From: Tetragonia tetragonoides
Lineage: Eukaryota; Streptophyta; Magnoliopsida; Caryophyllales; Aizoaceae
Direction: 5' to 3'
DNA: 64,000 bases
NCBI GenBank assembly: GCA_038025085.1
Contig: CM076145.1
Span: forward strand, 12,249,000 to 12,312,999
The notes under the pieces were generated by a model, which was given only the letters and a program-made list of their open reading frames with translations, was not told where the DNA came from and searched no databases. Of the stretch, positions 11,376 to 21,408 are shown in pieces; within the stretch, counting starts at the first letter, position 1; every line of letters starts with the position of its first letter. Made by a program: the position numbers and the translations under genes.

Positions 11376-12037
11376 TGATGTGAAATAAGTAACAAAACGG
11401 AAATTAACCTTTGATAGTATCACGCAAAGGGATCTTGTTCAAGAATCACTCAAGAACAACTCACGAATCACTCGTAAGGGTTTCAACCTGAATCACTCAG
11501 TTTGAGGGGTAAATACTCACGTATTCAATAATTAATCATCAAAGCACGAGTTTACAGTAGCAAAGCTCTCCCCTATTTATAGACAAAGAAATCTAAAGCT
11601 ATTCGGAATCCTAATCCTAGTCCAAATAGGAAACTAACTACGAAACTGACTACAATTGTAAAACGAGCTAATTAACAGCTTTCCTAATACCTAATGGACT
11701 CCTAATGCTACTAATAATCAGAATACTACTTTCCTAAACATATTCTAACTAATTAAGGAAATAGGCAAACGAAATCAAACTCAAACAGCTAATTACTTGG
11801 CGCCCAAGGCTCAAAACGTTGGAACAGTTTCCTTGGCGCCCAAGGCTTCTTCTTTTCAGCTTCTAGTCATCTTCTTGCCACTCTAACATAGTTACCTCAC
11901 ACTTTACCTCACGTGGCATTATACTCTTGGCAATGAGCAGCTCAAGATCAAGCATTAACGTTTCAAGAACTGGGTTCTTGGACGTTCTTGATTCGTCGTC
12001 TTCTTCCTTGTCCTTTAACGTACTTGCTCCTGCATCA
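11376..12037 (-). repeat. 5' LTR of CRM-like element 1
   Basis: 662 bp, TGATG...CATCA ends, same length as both LTRs of element 2. It is adjacent to the primer-binding site, and followed by the right GATGT target duplication. Confidence 0.95.
11574..11581 (-). promoter_or_regulatory. LTR TATA box
   Basis: The minus strand reads CTATAAATAGGGG inside the 5' LTR, a good plant TATA context that is kept at the same place in the other LTRs. Confidence 0.7.
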
Positions 12038-12155
12038 GATGTTTACAAGTACAACCAAGCTTCAACTCAAGCTTTTGAATGTTTTTACGCGTTTTAAACA
12101 GTTTCTTAATTTTGTTTGCATTCACCTTTTGAATTTACAAGTACAAACAATCAAA
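12038..12155 (-). repeat. Satellite, reverse tail and scrambled junction
   Basis: After the right target duplication the reverse monomer continues to about 12100. A scrambled stretch (AACAGTTTCTTAATTTTG, then short forward and reverse scraps) follows to 12155. The same scrambled stretch occurs at 36105-36165. Confidence 0.85.
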
Positions 12156-12691
12156 TGAATGCAAATAAAGCATTTGGGTGCTTTCTCTTAATATACAACA
12201 CAAAAGAACTCAATCTCTTTCACCCTAGATGTAAGAGCTGTTAAAACGCGTAAATGCATTCAAAAGGTGGAGTTAAAGCTTGTTTGACCTTGTAAACATC
12301 CTTGGTGTAGTTTCTCACTCAAATTAATGCAAAGAAAGCATTTGGGTGCTTTCTCTTAATATACAACACAAAAGACCTCAATCTCTTTCACCCTAGATGT
12401 AAGAGCTGTTAAAACGCGTAAATGCATTCGAAAGGTGGAGTTAAAGCTTGTTTGTACTTGTAAACATCCTTGGTATAGTTTCTCACTCAAATGAATGCAA
12501 ACAAAGCATTTGGGTGCTTTCTCTTAATATACAACACAAAAGACCTCAATCTCTTTCACCCTAGTCGTATGAGGTTTTAAAACGCGTAAATGCTTTCAAA
12601 AGCTTGAGTTGAAGCTTGTTTGTACTTGAAAACATCCTTGGTGTAGTTACTCCCTCAAATGAATGCAAACAAAGCATTTGGGTGCTTTCTC
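12156..12691 (+). repeat. 168-bp satellite, forward block, left flank of gag-only element A
   Basis: About 3.2 forward monomers alternating GAACTC and GACCTC types. It ends in TTCTC (12687-12691), the left target duplication. Confidence 0.92.
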
Positions 12692-13642
12692 TGATGCGTT
12701 GGCATCAAGCTCATCTCTTCACTTAAGTGCCATGCAATCTGTTCTTGGTCGATTAATGATATTATCATGTCCTAAGGCACTCTTTTAGTACATGGTGGCT
12801 TCATTAATGGTCCTAGGGGCATTAATGTCCTTTCTATGGCATAAACCTGGTTTTTGTCCGTACAACATGTAGTGCACATGTCCGTACACAAATAACCTTG
12901 CAATTAGCTTAATTATCATGATTAGTTGATTAACTTGGTTTTTGTCCATACAAATGTTCGTACACATGTTCGTACTTAAGTAGCTTAATTATGTTGCATG
13001 TAATTAGTTAATTAGGAAGTTTTAATTGCATTTTGAATTCCCTAAGTAGCTACTGAATGAGGAGAGTCTAAAAGCACAGGGGATGGATAAGGATGGAGCT
13101 TGAGGCTCCTCTTACAGCTTACCCACGTTTGTCCTTGTGCAAGGGCAAGTAACAGCTGTCAAGTGGTCCAAAATGGAAGGAAATGCGCTCCAAATTGTAC
13201 TGCACGTATTTGGCTCATTTCTGGGCAAAATACTGAAGTTTCATTTTGCTTGGGCACTACTCTTGGACAGCTCACCCTTTCTAGAGTATTCTTAGGTTAT
13301 TAGGGCACATTTGTGACCCCTATAAATATGTAAGAACAGCTGATGTAAAAGGTACTTGATGATGAATGAAAATATGAAATGGCTGCTGCCTTTTGTTTAA
13401 AAACCTTGTTGTTCTTTATAATGTCCTTAGGGATATTTGGTGAAACAAGTAGTATCCTTTAGCCTTGACTTGGTGGTTAAATCCTTTATAGTCCTTGTGG
13501 TGGTGCTATCTATCCTCCCTCTTCTTATTTTTCGTTTCATTTACTTCATTTTCAATCTCTATAATCAAAAAACAAACAAAATATTATCAAAACATCCATT
13601 GTTCGAAAACGAGCTAAAAGCTTCAGGTTTGCTAACGCATCA
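12692..13642 (+). repeat. 5' LTR of gag-only element A
   Basis: 951 bp, beginning TGATGCGTTGGCATC and ending GCTAACGCATCA. Its termini are near-complementary over TGATGCGTTaGC. It is one base shorter than the copy C LTRs. Confidence 0.95.
13321..13328 (+). promoter_or_regulatory. LTR TATA box of element A
   Basis: CCCCTATAAATATG in the 5' LTR. The 3' LTR copy reads CTACAAATA (15941-15949), a T-to-C change that would weaken it. Confidence 0.7.
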
Positions 13643-13644
13643 GT

Positions 13645-13656
13645 TGGTATCAGAGC
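13645..13656 (+). other. Primer-binding site, initiator tRNA-Met type
   Basis: TGGTATCAGAGC begins two bases after the 5' LTR. Confidence 0.95.
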
Positions 13657-14567
13657 TTTGGTTTTCTTAGCTCGTTAATTCAGAGGTTTTTCTTCATTGA
13701 AGAGTCCTCCTTCACCTGGTTTTGGTTTCAAGGAAAAAGGTTGAGATTTGGGTACTCAAGTAAGCATTTTCCCTCGGTGACTCCTGCTGGACGTGCGATT
13801 GGACCAAGCTGAGGATCTTTGTTTTTCGAGGCGTTTCAAAAGGTGAAGGTGTCAACTTTGATACTTTTCTGAGTTCCTTAGACATTTATCTTTCGGAATA
13901 TCTTGGTGGTTTTTCTTAAATCGTTGTGGGTTGGAGCAGTTTATTGTGAGAAGTTGCTATATGTGCTGAGCGTGAACTAGGATCTTGTTTGTTGTGTTGC
14001 TTGTTTGTTCTGGATTTTACCTGCATATTTGTGGTGAACCTTGAGGGATTTCTAACTAGTTATCTTATTTGGGGTTCTATCATTGTTATCCAAGTGGTTT
14101 GAAGTTGAAAGATTGAGTCTTTGGCCTTCATTTGTGCTCAAACATTTTGTTGGTCTTGCTGGAATACAGCCAGGAGTCATTTTGGCGTTTTGTTAATATC
14201 TCAAGATCTAGAGATCCATTTTATGCCTTTCTTGGTCCTGTAGACTCCTAAGACCTTATACTACAAAGTTATCTTGGTAGATATCTGGTTTATTCCCCCA
14301 TGTATGTGAGAAAGTTTGAGATTTGTTGAGCTGTTCGTGTACGTGCAAAATTTGGAATTGTTGTGTTTGAAGTTGAGCTGTTGCAATTGGCGTTTGTTCT
14401 CTTATGGATCTTTGTTGAAACTGGAATTGGGTGTTGAATTATTGGATAATTTTGATTATTCATTGCATTTGATTGTCTTATCCCGTCACTCCACAACACC
14501 GAGTCCACAAAGAACCCAAAAACAGCCCAAACACCATCCGAACTCAAACACAACCTAACTCCACAAA
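13657..14567 (+). other. Untranslated leader of gag-only element A
   Basis: About 0.9 kb between primer site and ATG, with no long open frame of its own. Copy C keeps the same leader (51241-52154, minus strand). Packaging and dimerisation signals would be expected here, but I cannot point to one. Confidence 0.7.
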
Positions 14568-15548
14568 ATGCCTCGTCTTTATGATACCAAGTATAATGAT
14601 GATGACTTAGAGATAGACTTTCCTAAATTTGGTGGGTTCCTCTATTCTGAAGATTTTTATATGTGGCTTGAGACGGTGGACGAATGGTTTAAAGTCTTGG
14701 AGTTTTCTAATCGCAAGAAAATAGAACTTGTGACGAGTTCTTTTGATTGCGATGCTTTGATTTGGTGGGAACTCTTAGAAATCAGAAGAAGAAGGATTGG
14801 GAAGGGAAAAATCCAAAGCTGGAGTGAGATGCGTGAAGAGCTCATTAGAAAGTTTGTGCCAAAGTTCACGTCACGAGCTTTTTACACTCAACACAACCTT
14901 GAGCATGTAGCTAGTGTGAAAGCTACTGAAAATGCAGCTCCCATAATTGTGAGCCTAGAGGAATGGCAAATGATTGGTGAAGAATTTCAAGAACCCACTT
15001 TGTTTAAAGAAGAACAAAAAGACGACCCGAGCAATGATTTTGATTCAGCAATCATTGTGGAAGAGTTACAAACCCATGGTGAAGAAACTGTCATTTGTGA
15101 CGATATCGTGCAAGCTGCACAAGGAGCAAATTACAGCAGCATACAGACAAGATTGCCAACAAGTTCCTTGACCTTTTTATCTCATTTCATCTTGTTTGAG
15201 GATGTATTCAAGTGGCAAAAGTTTGATGTGGCAGATTATACGAATTTCCCTAGAGTAGGGATTGGTACAATCGTGCCACTGTTCTTTAAGGTACAAATGC
15301 AGCAACATTGTAAAGATGTCACGAGATCAATTGGGGCTTGGATTAGAGGCCGTATTCGGGGTGGAAAGTTCAGCACCTACATCATTGAGCTTAATTGGAA
15401 AGCTTTCTACTTCCAGGACTTGAGGGCAAGTCCTAAACAACACCGGGTGTATGATGCGTTGGCATCAAGCTCATCTCTTCACTTAAGTGCCATGCAATCT
15501 GTTCTTGGTCGATTAATGATATTATCATGTCCTAAGGCACTCTTTTAG
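14568..15548 (+). CDS. Gag-like protein of the non-autonomous element A
   Basis: 326 residues. I recognise only the N-terminal part, about residues 12-115, as a retrotransposon Gag (Retrotrans_gag-like) segment: an acidic start (DDDLEIDFPKFGG), then ALIWWELL at 63-70, and a basic-aromatic stretch around EELIRKFVPKF (90-100). There is no CCHC zinc knuckle and no protease or polymerase motif. Residues 115-295 match nothing I know. Residues 240-295 are basic and aromatic and could bind RNA, but that is a guess. The frame crosses into the 3' LTR: Tyr295 ends on the first LTR base and residues 296-326 are LTR-encoded. Copy C has an ORF of identical length with about seven substitutions, so the frame has been maintained. 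Confidence 0.8.
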   Translation: MPRLYDTKYNDDDLEIDFPKFGGFLYSEDFYMWLETVDEWFKVLEFSNRKKIELVTSSFDCDALIWWELLEIRRRRIGKGKIQSWSEMREELIRKFVPKFTSRAFYTQHNLEHVASVKATENAAPIIVSLEEWQMIGEEFQEPTLFKEEQKDDPSNDFDSAIIVEELQTHGEETVICDDIVQAAQGANYSSIQTRLPTSSLTFLSHFILFEDVFKWQKFDVADYTNFPRVGIGTIVPLFFKVQMQQHCKDVTRSIGAWIRGRIRGGKFSTYIIELNWKAFYFQDLRASPKQHRVYDALASSSSLHLSAMQSVLGRLMILSCPKALF

Positions 15549-16263
15549 TACACATGTTCGTACTTAAGTAGCTTAATTATGTTGTCCATACAAATGTTCG
15601 TACACATGTTCACGTTGCATGTAATTAGTTAATTAGGAAGTTTTAATTGCATTTTGAATTTCCTAAGTAGCTACTGAATGAGGAGAGTCTAAAAGCATAG
15701 GGGATGGATAAGGATGGAGCTTGAGGCTCCTCTTACAGCTTACCCACGTTTGTCCTTGTGCAAGGACAAGTAACAGCTGTCAAGTGGTCCAAAACGGAAG
15801 GAAATGCGCTCCAAATTGTACTGCACGTATTTGGCTCATTTCTGGGCAAAATACTGAAGTTTCATTTTGCTTGGGCACTACTCTTGGACAGCTCACCCTT
15901 TCTAGAGTATTCTTAGGTTATTAGGGCACATTTGTAACCCCTACAAATATGTAAGAACAGCTGATGTAAAAGGTACTTGATGATGAATGAAAATATGAAA
16001 TGGCTGCTGCCTTTTGCTTAAAAACCTTGTTGTTCTTTATAATGTCCTTAGGGATATTTGGTGAAACAAGTAGTATCCTTTAGCCTTGACTTGGTGGTTA
16101 AATCCTTTATAGTCCTGGTGGTGGTGCTATCTAACCTCCCTCTTCTTATTTTTCGTTTCATTTACTTCGTTTTCAATCTCTATAATCAAAAAACAAACAA
16201 AATATTATCAAAACATCCATTGTTCGAAAACGAGCTAAAAGCTTCAGGTTTGCTAACGCATCA
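15452..16263 (+). repeat. 3' LTR of gag-only element A (rearranged)
   Basis: 812 bp. Relative to the 5' LTR the segment after CTCTTTTAGTACA (from about 15550) has lost about 139 bp, and pieces around CATGTTCGTAC and TGTCCATACAAATG appear in swapped order. The rest aligns to the ACGCATCA end. Confidence 0.93.
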
Positions 16264-16478
16264 TTCTCTTAATATACAACACAAAAGAACTCAATCTCTT
16301 TCACCCTAGATGTAAGAGCTGTTAAAACACGTAAATGCATTCAAAAGGTGGAGTTAAAGCTTGTTTGTACTTGTAAACATCCTTGGTGTAGTTTCTCCCT
16401 CAAATGAATGCAAACAAAGCATTTGGGTGCTTTCTCTTAATATAAAACACAAAAGAACTCAATCTCTTTCACCCTACA
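16264..16478 (+). repeat. 168-bp satellite, forward block, right flank of element A
   Basis: It resumes with TTCTC and continues the interrupted monomer in exact register. Confidence 0.92.
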
Positions 16479-16975
16479 CGTATTCATTTGTTTTCATTCA
16501 TTTGAGTGTGAAACTACCCCAAGGATGTTTACAACTACAAACAAGCTTCAACTCAAGCTTTTGAATGGATTTAAGCGTTTTAAAAGCTCATACGACAAGG
16601 GTGAAAGAGATTAAGTTCTTTTGTGTTGTATATTAAGAGAACGCACCCAAATGTTTTCTTTGAATTCATTTGAGTGAGAAACTACACCAAAGAGGTTTAC
16701 AAGTACCAACAAGCTTCAACTTAAGCTTTTCAATGCATATACGCGTTTTAAAACCTCATACGACAAGGGTGAAAGAGATTGAGTTCTTTTGTGTTGTATT
16801 TTCAGAGAAAGCACCCAAAAGCATTGTTTGCATTCATTGGAGTGACAAACTACACCAAAGATGTTTACAAGTACAAACAAACTTCAACTCAAGCTTTTGA
16901 ATGCATTTACACATTTTAACAGCTCATACGAGTAGGGTGAAAGAGATTTGAGGTCTTTTGTGTTGTATATTTATA
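16479..16975 (-). repeat. 168-bp satellite, reverse block
   Basis: About three reverse monomers, the first of the CCCCAAGG subtype. Paralogous to 36749-37068. Confidence 0.9.
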
Positions 16976-17045
16976 CCAAACAAGCATTAAGTTCAAAACA
17001 GCTCTTGACCTTTTCTAAAACTCGAATGTAAATGCATTCAAAACA
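16976..17045. other. Non-satellite spacer between inverted blocks
   Basis: About 70 bp (ACCAAACAAGCATTAAG ... CTTTTCTAAAACTCG) that I cannot align to the monomer. A near-identical copy lies at 37069-37125, between the same reverse and forward blocks. Confidence 0.75.
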
Positions 17046-18992
17046 CGTAAATGCATTCAAAAGATTGAGTTGAAGCTTGTTTGTACTTGTAAACATCCTT
17101 GGTGTAGTTTCTCACTCAAATGAATGCAAACAAAGCATTTGTGTGATTTCTCTTAATATACAACACAAAAGAATTCAATCTTTTCACCCTAATTGTAAGA
17201 GCTGTTGAAATGCGTAAATGCATTCAAAAGGTGGAGTTAAAGCTTGTTTGTGCTTGTAACATCCTTGGTGTAGTTTCTCACTCAAATGAATGCAAACAAA
17301 GCATTTGGGTGCTTTCTCTTAATATACAACACAAAAGACCTCAATCTCTTTCACCCTAGTCGTATGAGGTTTTAAAACGCGTAAATGCTTTCAAAAGCTT
17401 GAATTGAAGGTTGTTTGTACTTGTAAACATTCTTGGTGTAGTTTCTCACTCAAATGAATGCAAACAAAGCATTTGTGTGATTTCTCTTAATATACAACAC
17501 AATAGAACTCAATCTCTTTCACCCTAGTTGTAAGAGCTGTTAAAGTGCGTAAATGCATTCAAAAGGTTGAGTTAAAGCTTCTTTGTACTTGTAAACATCC
17601 TTGGTGTAGTTTCTCACTGAATGAAGGCAAACAATGCATTTGGGTGCTTTCTCTTAATATACAACACAAAAGAACTCAATCCCTTTCACCCTAGATGTAA
17701 GAGCTGTTAAAACGCGTAAATGCATTCAAAAGGTTGAGTTAAAGCTTGTTTGTACTTGTAAACATCCTTGGTGTAGTTCTCACTCAAATGAATGCATACA
17801 AAGCATTTGGGTGCTTTCTCTTAATATACAACACAAAAGAACTCAATCTCTTTCACCCTTTTCGTATGAGCTTTTAAAACGCGTAAATGCAATTAAAAGC
17901 TTGAGTTGAAGCCTTAGTTGTAAACATCTTTGGTGTAGTTTCACACTTAAATGAATTTAAACAAAGCATTTGCGAGCTTTTTCTTAATATACAACACAAA
18001 AGAACTCAATCGCTTTTCGCCTAGTCGTAAGAGCTGTTAAAACGCGTAAATACATTCAAAAGCTTGAGTTGAAGCTTGTTTGTACTTGTAAACATCCTTG
18101 GTTAAGTTTCTCACTCAAATGAATGCAAACAAAGTATTTGGGTGCTTTCTCTTAATATACAACACAAAAGAACTCAATCTTTTTCACCCTAGTCATATGA
18201 GCTTTTAAAACGCGTAAATGCATTCAAAAGGTGGAGTTAAAGCTTGTTTATACTTGTAAACATCCTTGGTGTAGTTTCTCACTCAAATGAATGCAAACAA
18301 AGCATTTGGGTGCTTTCTCTTAATATACAACACAAAAGAACTCAATCTCTTTCACCCTAGTTGTAAGAGCTGTTAAAATGCGTAAATGCATTCAAAACGC
18401 GTAAATGCATTCAAAAGATTGAGTTGAAGCTTGTTTGTACTTGTAAACATCCTTGGTGTAGTTTCTCACTCAAATGAATGCAAACACTGCATTTGGGTGC
18501 TTTCTATTAATATACAACACAAAAGAACTCAATCTCTTTCACCCTAGATGTAAGAGCTGTTAAAACGCGTAAATGCATTCAAAAGGTGGAGTTAAAGCTT
18601 GTTTATACTTGTAAACATCCTTGGTGTAGTTTCTCACCCAAATGAATGCAAACAAAGCATTTGGGTGCTTTCTCTTAATATACAACACAAAAGACCTCAA
18701 TCTCTTTCACCTTAATCGTAAGAGCTGTTAAAACGCGTACATACATTCAAAAGCTTGAGTTGAAGTTTGTTTGTACTTGTAAACATCCTTGGTTAAGTTT
18801 CTCACTCAAACGAATGCAAACAAAGCATTTGGGTGCTTTCTCTTAATATACAACACAAAAGAACTCAATCTTTTTCACCCTAGTCGTATGAGCTTTTAAA
18901 GCGCGTAAATGCATTCAAAAGCTTGAGTTGAAGCTTGTTTGTACTTGTAAACATTCTTAGTGTAGTTTCTTACTGAAATGAATGCAAACAAA
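17046..18992 (+). repeat. 168-bp satellite, long forward block
   Basis: About 11.6 forward monomers. It ends near 18985-18995, where CAAACAAAGCAACC meets AAAAGCTTTGTTTGC. Confidence 0.92.
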
Positions 18993-19470
18993 GCAACCAA
19001 AAGCTTTGTTTGCATTTATTTGAGTGAGCAACTTAACCAAGGATGTTTAGAAGTACAAACAAGCTTTAACTCAAGCTTTTGAATGTATTTACTCGTTTTA
19101 ACAGCTCTTACGATTAGGGTGAAAGAGATTGAGGTCTTTTGTGTTTTATATTAAGAGAAAGCACCCAAATGCTTTGTTTACATTAATTTGAGTGTGAAAC
19201 TACACCAAGGATGTTTACAAGTACAAACATGCTTTAACTCCACCTTTTGAATGCATTTACGCGTTTCAACAGCTCTTACATCTAGGGTGAAAGAGATTGA
19301 GTTCTTTTGTGTTGTATATTACGAGAAAGCACCCAAATGCTTTGTTTGCATTCATTTGAGTGAGAAACTACACCAAGGATGTTTACAAGTACAAACAAGC
19401 TTTAACTCTCAAGCTTTTGAATGCATTTACGCGTTTTAAAAGCTCATATGACTAGGGTGAAAAAGATTGA
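18993..19470 (-). repeat. 168-bp satellite, reverse block
   Basis: About 2.8 reverse monomers. It flips back within GAAAAAGATTGAGTCTTGAGTTC (19463-19485). Confidence 0.9.
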
Positions 19471-20075
19471 GTCTTGAGTTCAAGCTTGTTTGTAGTTGTA
19501 AACATCCTTGGGGTAGTTTCACACTCAAATGAATGCAAAGAAAGCATTTGGGTGCTTTCGCTGAAAATATACAACACAAAAGAACTCAATCTCTTTCACC
19601 CTAGATGTAAGAGCTGTTAAGACGGGTAAATGCATTCAAAAGGTGGAGTTAAAGCTTGTTTGTACTTGTAAACATCCTTGGTGTAGCTTCTCACTCAAAT
19701 GAATGCAAACAAAGCATTTGGGTGCTTTCTCTTAATATACAACACAAAAGACCTCAATCTCTTTCACCCAAAACATAAGAGCTGTTAAAACCCGTAAATA
19801 CATTCAAAAGCTTGAGTTGAAGCTTGTTTGTACTTGTAAACATCCTTGGTGTAGTTTCTCACTCCAATGAATGCAAACAAAGCTTTTGGGTGCTTTCTCT
19901 GAAAATACAACACAAAAGAATTCAATCTCTTTCACCCTAGTCGTATGAGGTTTTAAAACGCGTATATGCATTCAAAAGGTGGAGTTAAAGCTTGTTTGTA
20001 CTTGTAAACATCCTTGGTGTAGTTTCTCACTCAAATGAATGCAAACAAAGTATTTGGATGCTTTCTCTTAAAGAA
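19471..20075 (+). repeat. 168-bp satellite, forward block
   Basis: About 3.6 forward monomers. It ends in a diverged patch (20075-20140, GAAAGTACAATTGGGTG) whose paralogue is at 38755-38820. Confidence 0.9.
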
Positions 20076-21078
20076 AGTACAATTGGGTGATTTAAGAGCT
20101 GTTTCTCACTCAAAAACTTCCTGAATGAGCAATTAAAACTACACCTAGAATGTTTAAATGTACAAACATGGTTCAACTTGAGTTTTAATTGAATTAGCAA
20201 TGCTCGAATTAAAAGGTCTTACGAGTAGGGTGAAAGAGATTTGAGTTCTTTTGTGTTGTATATTAAAAGAAATGATCCAAATACTTTGTTTGGATTCATT
20301 TGAGTATGAAACTACATAAAGATTTTTTTAAAGTACAAACAAGCTTCAACTCAAGCTTTTGAATGCATTTACGCGTTTTAAAAGCTTATACGAGTAGGGT
20401 GAAAGAGATTTGAGTTCTTTTGTGTTGTATATTAAGAGAAAGCATCCAAATAATTTGTTTGCATTCATTTTAGTGTGAAACTACACCTAGGATGTTTACA
20501 AGTACAAACAAGCTTAAACTCAAGCTTTTGAATGCATTTACGCGTTTTAACAGCTCTTACGATTAGGGTGAAAGAGATTGAGTTCTTTTGTGTTGTATAT
20601 TAAGAGAAAGCACCCAGATGATTTGTTTGCATTCATTTAAGTGAGAAACTACACCAAGGATGTTTACAAGAACAAAAGACCTTCAACTCAAGCTTTTGAA
20701 TGCACTTACGCGTTTTGAATGCATTTACGCGTTTTAACAGCTCTTACGACTAGGGTGAAAGAGATTGAGTTCTTTTGTGTTGAAAATTAAGAGAATGCAC
20801 CCAGATGCATTTGCATTCATTTAAGTGAGAAACTACACCAAGGATGTTTACATGTACAAACAAGCTTCAGCTTAAGCTTTTGAATGTATTTACGTTTTGA
20901 ATGCATTTACGCGTTTTGACAGCTCTTACGACTAGGGTGAAAGAGATTGAAATGCATTTACGCGTTTTAAAAGCTCATATGACTAGGGTGAAAAAGCTTG
21001 AGTTCTTTTGTGTTGTATTTTAAGAGAAAGCAACCAAAAGCTTTGTTTGCATTCCTTTCAGTGAGAAACTACCAAGGA
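20076..21078 (-). repeat. 168-bp satellite, diverged then reverse block
   Basis: The first 150 bp are the most diverged satellite sequence in the window (ACTTCCTGAATGAGCAATT; TTTTAATTGAATTAGC). Ordinary reverse monomers follow. The whole block is duplicated at 38756-39740. Confidence 0.88.
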
Positions 21079-21408
21079 TGAAATATAGTTTGAGCTTTAC
21101 CACTCCAATGAATGCAAACAAAGCTTTGTTTGCATTCATTTCAGTGAGAAACTACACCAAGAATGTTTACAAGTACAAACAAAGCATTTACGTGTAGCTT
21201 GAGTTGAAGCTTGTTTGTACTTGGAAACAACCTTGGTGTAGTTTCTCACTCAAATGAATGCAAACAAAGCATTTGTGTGATTTCTCTTAATATACAACAA
21301 AAGAGAAAGCATCCAAATGCTTTGTTTGCATTCATTTGAGGGAGAAACTACACCAAGGATGTTTACAAGTACAAACAAGCTTCAACTAAAAATTTTGAAT
21401 GTATTCAC
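21079..21408. repeat. Satellite with four strand flips in 330 bp
   Basis: Forward scrap 21079-21123, reverse 21124-21192, forward 21193-21300, reverse 21301-21408. The first flip is the exact 34-bp palindrome at 21107-21140. The second is the recurrent AAGCATTTACGTGTAGC junction. Confidence 0.88.
21107..21140. repeat. Perfect 34-bp palindrome at a strand flip
   Basis: Arm AATGAATGCAAACAAAG followed at once by its exact reverse complement, with no spacer. The centre is AAGCTT. It marks where a forward monomer is fused to its mirror image. Confidence 0.95.

Larger units (their letters stand above)
7825..12037 (-). mobile_element. CRM-like Ty3/gypsy LTR retrotransposon, element 1 (internally deleted)
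   Basis: The element reads on the minus strand. Its 5' LTR is 11376-12037 (662 bp) and its 3' LTR is the truncated copy at 7825-8469. It is flanked by GATGT on both sides (7820-7824 and 12038-12042), so it inserted as one unit and was damaged later. Compared with element 2 it lacks about 1615 bp, equivalent to 55487-57101: the first 18 bp of the 3' LTR, the polypurine tract, all of integrase and most of RNase H. The deletion joints share a 2-bp AC. It also has a nonsense codon in gag. By eye the two LTRs differ at about eight places over roughly 645 aligned bases, so it is older than element 2. It cannot be autonomous. Confidence 0.95.
12692..16263 (+). mobile_element. Non-autonomous gag-only LTR retroelement, copy A (TR-GAG-like)
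   Basis: 5' LTR 12692-13642 (951 bp), primer site 13645-13656, one ORF at 14568-15548, 3' LTR 15452-16263 (812 bp). TTCTC target duplications flank it (12687-12691 and 16264-16268). No protease, RT, RNase H or integrase is present, so its movement must rely on enzymes from another element. The family name is my inference: it has the structure described for plant TR-GAG elements. The 3' LTR has lost about 139 bp and is rearranged. By eye there are about ten base differences between the LTRs, so this copy is clearly older than copy C. Confidence 0.92.

Noticed and set aside
7820..12042. Insertion hot spot within the monomer
   Set aside because: The four target sites (GATGT, TTCTC, CTTTT, GTGCG) fall at four different monomer positions, so no site preference is visible at this sample size.
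12785..13303. Small ORFs inside the gag-only element LTRs (also 49745-50263 and 52509-53027)
   Set aside because: They occur in every LTR copy but overlap the TATA and polyadenylation region, have no recognisable domain, and are short.
13645..13656. tRNA gene signal at TGGTATCAGAGC
   Set aside because: It is only the primer-binding complement of a tRNA 3' end next to an LTR. No cloverleaf surrounds it.
14316..14558. 80- and 87-codon frames in the leader of element A
   Set aside because: They lie on opposite strands over the same bases, and the frames change between copies A and C. Leader sequence is the simpler reading.
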